Shown here piece after piece: positions 57,501 through 64,000 of a DNA stretch of 64,000 bases; within the stretch, counting starts at the first letter, position 1, and the number at the start of each line of letters is the position of its first letter. The translations under genes and the position numbers were made by a program. The notes beneath the pieces were generated by a model. The model saw only the letters and a list, made by a program, of their open reading frames with translations, was not told the origin of the DNA and did not search any database. The DNA is from Ectobius pallidus (taxonomy: Eukaryota; Arthropoda; Insecta; Blattodea; Ectobiidae), in contig CAXKWD010000006.1 of NCBI GenBank assembly GCA_964059195.1, positions 71,193,073-71,257,072 on the forward strand, given 5' to 3'.

Positions 57501-57911
57501 TTTAAAAAACATATTAAGTGCATTGGAGAAGTCCACCCATTATGCACAATTTAAATTATTATATAGGGGATTACAGAGTACAAAGGTACAGGCTGTGATT
57601 AGAGAAATCCGTCCCAAATTTTCCATGATAAATTCACATAACATAGACAGGCAGTAAGTCCAAGCTCGTTTTAAGTGTTAGTTCATTTCTGTTTCAAAGC
57701 TTTCATTTCTGAACGAAGCTTACGGCTTTCCCCGAAATAACATCTCTCAAATTGCTGATGCAAAACTGGTAAAAATATTTAAGGAAGACAGAACTGAAGA
57801 ACTTTATATAAATCTGGGTAACATTCGGGGGTTTTTCCACTCACTCTCTGGAGATGTCTTATTTCTGATTTCTGTTACCATCAGAGGAACCTTGCATCCA
57901 AGAATAACCGA

Positions 57912-58157
57912 ATGCAGCATCCATCCATTCTTGTTATGCAAATTGCACTCGTAGCAATGTTGCTTGTGCAAGGACGTTTGATAAGACACATTTCAAGCGA
58001 AGAAGCGCCGAACGAAACAAAGTACGTTCTCAAGAATTGCCTCCTCGACTTCCTTCTTGAAAGCCGAGATAAAGGGCGCGTTTCTGGCAGTTTTCCCCAC
58101 TCTACATCCTCACACGCTATCCTAAACAAAATATCGATCACACAGCCACCATCATAG
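57912..58157 (+). other. unrecognised 81-codon frame with signal-like start
   Basis: The frame opens MQHPSILVMQIALVAMLLVQ, a hydrophobic N-terminus like a signal peptide, and continues with acidic and basic residues (RLIRHISSEEAPNETKYVLK). It has no known motif. A longer frame overlaps on the minus strand (57881-58234). There is no splice or polyadenylation evidence. It may be a secreted small protein exon, but I rate chance as more likely. Confidence 0.15.
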
Positions 58158-58421
58158 CTTCTACTATGCCCTTGACTTACTAGAAGTGGAAATAACGTTG
58201 AAATTCCCCTCACACTTTTCTCTGGTCCACTCAACCTACAAACAAAAAGTACGCGTCAACTGTACTGTTTTGCGGTTTGGCTTATTTCACAAACTGCGAA
58301 CTTGTTCACTTCATGAAATGAGAAAAGAACTATGTTTACGATTATTTAACTTTATTGGCGATAACGGAAATGCTGTTTTAATATATAGTTTATACTTATT
58401 TTTTCAATTGTTAATTACTGG

Positions 58422-58790
58422 TCTGACTACCTTTTTATCTCATTGATGACCCGGCACTGCTGCTTAATAGGCATTTCGTGGATTAGATTCGCTCCCGACA
58501 TAAATATTAAGTTAAGATTTGAAAGAATACTGGAGGGTTTGAAAATTTATGTACTCAAATTCGTGGAAAATTTTAGAGGTTCTTGATGAAAGAATTAAGA
58601 GCTCACCTTAACAAAATTGTTATTTGAAGACCTAGGACACTTTTCAACTACCTTTTTATCTTATTGCCAAAACGGTAGCCTATTGTTTCTTAATGGGATC
58701 TCGAGGATTGGATTCGCATCCCGACATATATGAAGAATTGAAAGAGTAGGCCTACTCGAGGGTTTGAAATTGATGCACTCAAATTCATGG
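58422..58790 (+). repeat. two-copy ~225-bp tandem duplication
   Basis: CTACCTTTTTATCTCATTG, GGATTAGATTCGC...CCCGACATA, GAGGGTTTGAAAATTTATG and ACTCAAATTCGTGG (unit 1, 58425-58565) recur in unit 2 (58655-58790). Unit 2 has a TAGGCCTA octamer (58747-58754) where unit 1 has only ATACT. Confidence 0.85.
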
Positions 58791-59293
58791 TATTTGATCA
58801 AATAATTTGTTATTTTGAATCGTAAACATTGTTTAACAGAACTCTCTCCATGTATAAAAGTTTATTTTGCGGACCGAGCCCGTTATGATAACAAAATTAT
58901 GTGCTAACCCGTTATAGAGATTAAGGTGGATATCACCAGATGTCACTATTGTTCTCTTACCTTTCGTACGAATTAATAATTAATCATTTCATACAAATAC
59001 TAGGCTACTATTCCTATTACTGTTGTCACAAAGCCCAGAAAAGCCTAGAAACTGATAGAAAAAGGAGTCGCCCAGAAAGAACCAGAACGACAGGGTCTGG
59101 TAACATCGCGGGCCTTCTAGTGGACGGGCGGCAGGCGAGCGCCAGTGGGCACGAGCGCTAGTGGGCGTGACAGCGGCGAGTAGCGATTGGGCCACGCTTC
59201 GTGGGGGAAGGCCTGTAGGGGGGAGCTCGCGCTAAGGGGTGTGCCCGCGCGGGCGGAACCTTCGAGAGATCGGCTCTGGAATATTCGTCGGCC

Positions 59294-59306
59294 CTATATA
59301 TAGGGC
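59294..59306 (+). promoter_or_regulatory. TATA box of the solo LTR
   Basis: CCTATATATAGGG is a symmetrical TATA element followed after about 25 bases by the GAGACAGTCAGTCAG start of the likely R region. Its position in the first third of the LTR fits a U3/R boundary. Confidence 0.65.
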
Positions 59307-59880
59307 CGCGAGCGAGCGGAGAGACAGTCAGTCAGAAAGTCGGAGTAGAGAGAGACAGTCAACGAGTCAGAGTAACAGTAGAGTCAGTCAGTAAATCCGA
59401 GGAGAGAGAGTTCGTGAGTAGCAACGGCCAGTCAGAGGGAGTCAGTCCGCGAGGAGTGATGAGCCAGCCAACGGGAGAACAGTCAGTCCGTAGCAGTCAG
59501 TAACAGCGGGAGAGAGTCAGCGTCGGAGTGTGAACTGGACGGAGAGCACTGATCAGCGCGACCTCAAGTAAGGGTGACTTGAGGAGCTGAGGACCTGGAC
59601 GGAGGGAACCGATCAGCGCAGCTGAGGACTTGGGAAGCTGAGGAGCCAGTGACCGGAGGGACTAGTGTGACCGGAGGGACCCGCGAGCGGAAGACCTAGT
59701 CAACGGGGAACTAGTGACCAGAGAGAAGGGTGAACGGAAGAGCTGGTGAGCTGAAGAGCTGGTGAGCTGATCTGGATTGGACTGGGACAGTGCTGCGACG
59801 TGGCAGTGAGCACCGGACAGAAGAGTGAGTTAGAGAACATTCAGGAGTTTTCTGACTGTATTGACCATTGTGTAATAGGA

Positions 59881-59886
59881 AATAAA
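59881..59886 (+). terminator. polyadenylation signal of the solo LTR
   Basis: AATAAA occurs about 65 bases before the 3' end of the LTR, the usual place for LTR transcript 3' processing. Confidence 0.6.
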
Positions 59887-60461
59887 GAATCCTCCATCCT
59901 TCAATTATAAACTCGGTGTTCTGATTTCGAACCCCGACGAGCCCTTGTTACACTATTATTTATTTATTTATTTATTTATAATTTACATTTCAAAAATAAC
60001 ATAAATAACTATTTCGGCAATAAAAAATTGGTCCATAAACTAGATGGTTTTTCACAAAGCAGAATAGTAAGCCAATACAAAATAATGATATTAGTATCGC
60101 TCAAAACATTACTTACGACTACATTTTGTCCCATTCATTCAAAGTCTTCCATTCCATATCACAGCAAAGGATTTTTCCTGATTCGTTCTATATATGCCTA
60201 ATCAGTAGCTTATAGAGATATATTATAAATAAATTTCTACACGAATGGATCACGATTTAAAATTTTCAGCAAATGAAGAAGCTATGTTCATTTGTTTTCA
60301 TATGTCATATCTTTCCAAACAAATTGTTTCCAACCAAAAGTGCCTGAAATCCGCTACATACGAAATTATCAAAAAGGTTTTTGATTACCATATTAAGCAC
60401 AAGCAAATTATTTTCCTTTTAAAATTACGATTCAAAATAACATAAAATCTCGTACAATGTT

Positions 60462-60562
60462 AGACCGTTATAAGAACCTAACAGGCTCACAAGAACAGCA
60501 AAACTCGCTAGCACTCGACTTGTTAACCTCGTGATTGCGCGTTAAGTTCTTTATAACGGTCT
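60462..60562. repeat. hairpin at the inner end of the left arm
   Basis: AGACCGTTATAAGAACCTAA pairs with TTAAGTTCTTTATAACGGTCT over about 20 bp, with a loop of about 60 bases containing ACTCGCTAGCACTCG. The equivalent hairpin in the right arm is at 62384-62460. Confidence 0.8.
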
Positions 60563-61021
60563 TCCATTGTAAATAACTATAAGAGCAAAACTTAAGCAAT
60601 TTGTTATTTTACTCTCCTAGGACACTTCTCGAAATTCGGCCAAGTGTGATGATGTCAGTATGAACAGAGGAAATGGTTTGTATCTTAACTGTCTGTAAAT
60701 AAATTAAAATAGCATTAAGATTTCTTTTGATACCCACAAGAGCTAGACATAGAATCCACTGTAATTTTCAATGTAATTTGGGAGTCACTGTGACCAGCAT
60801 GCTAACCTGTTCGTAAGCAACAATAAATATGTATTTGATCTAACGAGTTATACAAGGTATACAATGTATAAAATGAATGTAAAATGAAAAACTTAAAAAG
60901 TACAGTTCAGATTTTATATTAATGCTATATAACTCTAATTACTTCAAAATGATGGGTCCATACGGTTTTCATTAATAGTGTACATTTTACGCAACAGTTG
61001 GGTGATCTCTATATAAGTATC

Positions 61022-61250
61022 TGACATGGGCTCGAATTCGGGAGGTCCCAGGTTCAAATCCCGTGGCCGGCCAATTTGACATGGGTTTTTCATGTAATCC
61101 CCAGTCGTAAAGGCAAATGCCGAATTGAATATTTACATACCATAAATTGACAGTCAATAGTTCCATAGCCTAACCTACTGTACATACACAGATCCCGAAC
61201 TCCTGATATAGCCTCGAAGCTAAAAGGAGAATAAACACAGCTGAAATAAA
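61022..61250 (+). mobile_element. tRNA-like SINE, family 7
   Basis: GACATGGGCTCGAATTCGGG, then a B box GGTTCAAATCCCG (61052-61064), followed by CATGGGTTTTTCATGTAATC and CCTCGAAGCTAAAAGGAG and an A-rich end. The A box is poorly preserved. There is one copy only here, so the limits are approximate. Confidence 0.6.
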
Positions 61251-61904
61251 AAATAAAAGTATATGACAATGAGAATATCCAGAAAAAAAAATCGTTTCCC
61301 TACAGCTACTGACAAAATAATTATCTAAACGTTATGAACCTTAACATAAAATTAGAACCGTAGGCCTACTCGTGAAGAAAGTGCTTTATTATATTTCTAG
61401 TATTGTGCTCTTTTAGCATAATATTCCTACTTTTCATTAAAAAAGTGCCACAGTTCTACTGTATTATAAAATAAATAGCTCGAATTAAAGATTATCTCAA
61501 AGTTTGCTCTAATGTTAAAAACGACTGTGCATGAAAAACATCCATTTTAATTACTGAATCTGTAAGCAGGTAATAACTCAATTATTTTGTATAATTTATT
61601 CCATGAATGATGTATTACATTCATGTTTATTTATAGAGTGAAAGGTGACGAGTTAATTTATAACACTGCTGATATAATTTAATTGCGGACGGAACTTTCC
61701 TTGTTATGAATACTTCAACAAATTACTGTACGGAAGGAAAATTTCATAAAATGAACATCTTTCAGATAAAACAAATGAAGGATCTGGAAATGAAGTTCAT
61801 TAAGTACTGATAATATTTTAAAAATAAAATCAAGAGTAGTGGAAGGTACGTACGTTTTACAGGGAAACAAATTAAGTTTCTTAAGGACCGGCATAGTTAC
61901 GTTC

Positions 61905-61907
<3 letters not shown>

Positions 61908-61949
<42 letters not shown>

Positions 61950-61970
61950 CGCTCGCTCTCTCCCTCTCTC
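61908..61970. repeat. (CT)n microsatellite
   Basis: About 30 CT units with a short GCTC interruption at 61947-61957. Confidence 0.9.
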
Positions 61971-62383
61971 TATGAGGTGTAATTGGTGCAACCCCAGCAT
62001 AAGAACATAGTTCATCCCAAGTCCTACACATAGCATCAATATCCAATATGGTCAGACCAATGCAATGGTTTGTTCATACTTTAAAACAGACGTGTCTCAA
62101 AATTAACATTTTGCACTTAGTTACTTCTGCTGGAACTACGAAGTGTTCTTAATCTACTAGGGCCTACTGTTACTAAAGTGAATGAATAGTTTACTGTTTC
62201 CACGTAACAAAAGCTAATCTTTATACTCATCAAAACATAAAACACCATTTCTAAACGTAAACCACATCTTGCTGAAAGGAAACAATAATTCTCAATCATA
62301 AATATGAACTAGGCTTTGACCGAATGAAATGTAGGCTATTACTTGCATAAATGTATTAGTAATAATAATTATTTGTGATGTAA

Positions 62384-62460
62384 GTCCGTTATAAAGAACT
62401 TAACAGGCAAGGACTCGCTAGCGTCCGTTTTGTTATTCGTGTGAGCCAGTTAAGTTCTTC
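62384..62460. repeat. hairpin at the inner end of the right arm
   Basis: GTCCGTTATAAAGAACTTAA pairs with TTAAGTTCTTCTACTATATGAC; the outer pairs have decayed compared with the left-arm hairpin. Confidence 0.7.
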
Positions 62461-62814
62461 TACTATATGACGTTTTATGTTATTTTGAATCGTAAATTTT
62501 AAAAGGAAAATAATTTCCTTTCGCTTGTGCTTACAAAAAATAATAATCAAAAAACGTTTTGGTAATTTCGTATGTAGCAGAATTCAGGCTCTTTTCTTTG
62601 GTCACAATTTGTCTGGAAACAAATGACGTCTACTTCTTATACAATTCAACGGCCTTAAATAGCGTGCTCACTCACTCCCTCACTTCGGGTATACTCGGCG
62701 ATGTTCGTCTCTCGCAGTCTAAACTTTCACAAAGAGTACAAAATTAGGGAAGCCGTTTCTTTATTATATAAGGCCTAAGTGAAATGGACACAATGAACAA
62801 ATATTCTAATTTTA

Positions 62815-62935
62815 TTTTCATTTACAATTTTTATAACTCTGAACCACAAACATTTTTAATAAACTGCCAGTGTAAATTTCTTAAAAATCCTGGAGTCAAT
62901 TAATAATGGCGGGCGAAGCCGCGGGCACCAGCTAC
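62815..62935 (+). mobile_element. Helitron 3' end fragment
   Basis: It ends ATGGCGGGCGAAGCCGCGGG, then CACCAGCTAC at 62935. The GCGG-GCGAAG-CCGC hairpin followed by CTAC (a permitted CTRY/CTRR-like variant) is the Helitron 3' signature. The left limit is unclear. Confidence 0.65.
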
Positions 62936-62989
62936 AATGTATTGATAGTTTAACCCTGGAAGTATCGCGGCCAATAAAAATCCAAACAA

Positions 62990-63414
62990 ACCAATCCTTC
63001 CCTAGAAAAATTATATAATTTCTGAAAATTTCACGGAATTTATCAAATAAAATTCACATCATATTCATCTGTCAACAAACAGTTGAGAAACGATACTATT
63101 ATCCACCGCCGTCTCGATAATTACACACGAGTAATACAGTCTAGAAGGCAGTGGTATTATCAGTGTTCACAGTTAGCTTTGGAACTGCATAATCAAATGT
63201 AAGATCGTTTTCCGAGGCGGCGTTTTCTAATCGTGGAATGTAGGCCTACTCTAAAGCCGGAATTTTAGCTGTTTCATTAATTAATTATTAATGGTTTAAT
63301 TTATGAATGACTCGCGTGCAAGTGTTAATAAATATAATGCTTTAATAATTATTATACTCTTGATTTTTAATTTTTCAATGAATTATCGTGGGCGAAACCG
63401 CGGGCACATGCTAG
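62990..63414 (+). mobile_element. Helitron family A copy, 3' part
   Basis: CGAGGCGGCGTTTTCTAATC aligns with 23243-23265 and 42400-42420. The end reads TATCGTGGGCGAAACCGCGG, then GCACATGCTAG|T (63414). An octamer at 63241-63248 makes this copy 6 bp longer than both paralogues at that point. Confidence 0.78.
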
Positions 63415-63634
63415 TATGTAAACAAATCAACATAGCTTCTACATTTGCTGAAAATACTAATTCGTGATCTATTCAAATAGGGTATTTACTTATAATAATT
63501 CTCTTCAAGTTATAAAATAGGCAAATGAAGAAGTAATCTGCAAAATTCCTTCACTATGATACGGAATTAGGCCTATAGACTTTGAAAAAATGGGAGAGAA
63601 ATGGAGGTCGTAAGTAACGTTTTGAGCGGTATTG

Positions 63635-63637
<3 letters not shown>

Positions 63638-63677
<40 letters not shown>
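63638..63677. repeat. (ATT)n microsatellite
   Basis: About 13 units, inside the right inverted arm. The left arm lacks the expansion, so it arose after the two copies separated. Confidence 0.88.
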
Positions 63678-63680
<3 letters not shown>

Positions 63681-64000
63681 TGTGTTGGCTCAGGATTGTG
63701 CATTGTCAAACGCATCTAGTTTATGGACCAAACTTTTATTGCCGAAATAGTTATTTATGTTATTTTCAATTGTAAATGAATAATAGGTACACGATAAATA
63801 GTAGTAGTAGGAACAGTAGTATTTGTAGTAGTTAAAATGAATTAAATGGATAATTATTAATTTGTACGAAAGGGAAGAGAACGACAGTGACATCTGGTGA
63901 TGTCATCTAAAATCTCTGAAACTGGCAGGCACCTAAATTTTTACCATAACGGGCTCGGCCCGTAAAATGAAACTTTACATAGACACAGAGAGTTCTGTTA

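Larger units (their letters stand above)
59024..59952 (+). mobile_element. solo LTR, 929 bp
   Basis: The element begins TGTCACAAAGCCC and ends CCCTTGTTACA, giving short inverted ends TGT(C/A)ACAA as in LTRs. A TATA box (CCTATATATAGGG, 59294-59306) and an AATAAA at 59881 mark promoter and polyadenylation signal. The leader is GC-rich with many CAGTCAG words and a 20-30-bp repetitive GACCGGAGGGAC/GAGCTGAAGAGCTGGT series (59640-59770). Flanks are CTGT and CTAT, a 4-bp duplication with one mismatch. The matching arm (63780-63840) lacks it, confirming insertion. No internal gag-pol is adjacent, so it is a recombination product. The family is unknown, probably gypsy- or BEL-like. Confidence 0.85.
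58834..60562 (+). repeat. left arm of a large inverted repeat
   Basis: Blocks match the reverse complement of 62380-64000 in perfect order. AACAGAACTCTCTCC and GATATCACCAGATGTCACT pair with 64000-63870. AACTATTTCGGCAATAAAA and GGTCCATAAACTAGATG pair with 63760-63705. CGCTCAAAACATTACTTACG pairs with 63630-63610. TACATACGAAATTATCAAAA and AAGCACAAGCAAATTATTTTCC pair with 62575-62505. The arm is interrupted by a solo LTR at 59024-59952. The repeat family has no recognised coding capacity; the frame at 60245-60445 lies in it. Confidence 0.88.
60563..62379. other. spacer between inverted arms
   Basis: It contains a SINE-like unit (61022-61250), one octamer (61361-61368), a (CT)n run (61908-61970) and otherwise unassigned AT-rich DNA. 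Confidence 0.5.
62380..64000 (-). repeat. right arm of the large inverted repeat
   Basis: Reverse-complement partner of 58834-60562, possibly continuing past the window end. It is interrupted by Helitron ends at about 62815-63414 and by an expanded (ATT)n at 63638-63677 where the left arm has only AAAATAATGATATTAG. The octamer at 63568-63575 is absent from the left arm, which is 6 bp shorter there. Confidence 0.87.

Noticed and set aside
711..63575. TAGGCCTA as head-to-head insect telomere repeat (TTAGG meeting CCTAA)
   Set aside because: Flanking bases rarely complete TTAGG or CCTAA and no tandem units are present. It remains a weaker alternative to the excision-footprint idea.
1..64000. 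CRISPR array, operons or a prokaryotic defence-like system
   Set aside because: No regularly spaced identical repeats with unique spacers, no gene clusters, and all features point to an insect genome.

Overview
This window reads as non-coding, AT-rich DNA from a large insect genome. I favour a polyneopteran such as a cockroach or termite (Blattodea), but only at moderate confidence. The guess rests on the mix of RTE-type LINEs, many tRNA-derived SINE families, Penelope, Helitron, hAT, mariner and MULE remnants, and on recollection of similar LINE proteins in such genomes. There is no prokaryotic architecture, operon, CRISPR array or intact long host gene. The only segment that looks like a host protein-coding exon is a THAP zinc-finger first exon with a clean splice donor at 9389-9492.

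Layout. 1-9.4 kb: simple repeats, an internally deleted LINE (about 1985-2712) and a pogo/Tigger-like MITE (7397-7989). 9.4-13 kb: the THAP exon, a degenerate array of about 130-bp units in its presumed intron, and an eroded RNase H-bearing LINE that holds a second LINE tail nested inside it. 13.8-18.2 kb: a foldback element whose right arm has been split by a nearly full-length RTE LINE (endonuclease plus reverse transcriptase, three visible lesions) and two SINEs. 18-25 kb: Helitron-like repeats, a TIR insertion, hairpins and a MITE. 27-34 kb: SINEs, a hAT with an exact 8-bp target duplication, and a textbook non-autonomous Helitron inside a short tandem array. 37.5-39.5 kb: an RNase H LINE fused in frame to the GIY-YIG end of a Penelope element that is itself split by a foldback element. 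41-47 kb: several SINEs, a hAT nested in a Helitron, an internally deleted mariner and a LINE 3' end. 52-57.5 kb: a SINE with its target duplication, a MULE transposase remnant and two more LINE pieces. 58.8-64 kb: two opposed copies of one repeat family forming a large inverted repeat. The left copy is interrupted by a solo LTR and the right by Helitron ends.

How the parts relate. The layered insertions give relative ages: foldback before RTE LINE and SINEs; Penelope before foldback; Helitron before hAT; inverted-repeat family before LTR and Helitrons. The most unusual signal is not a gene. The palindromic octamer TAGGCCTA occurs about 21 times, against fewer than one expected. In three alignable paralogue comparisons the copy with the octamer is exactly 6 bp longer. 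That fits TA-GGCC-TA being the excision footprint of a TA-targeting DNA transposon whose ends are GG...CC.

All coordinates and alignments were made by eye. Family names come from motif recognition without database searches.
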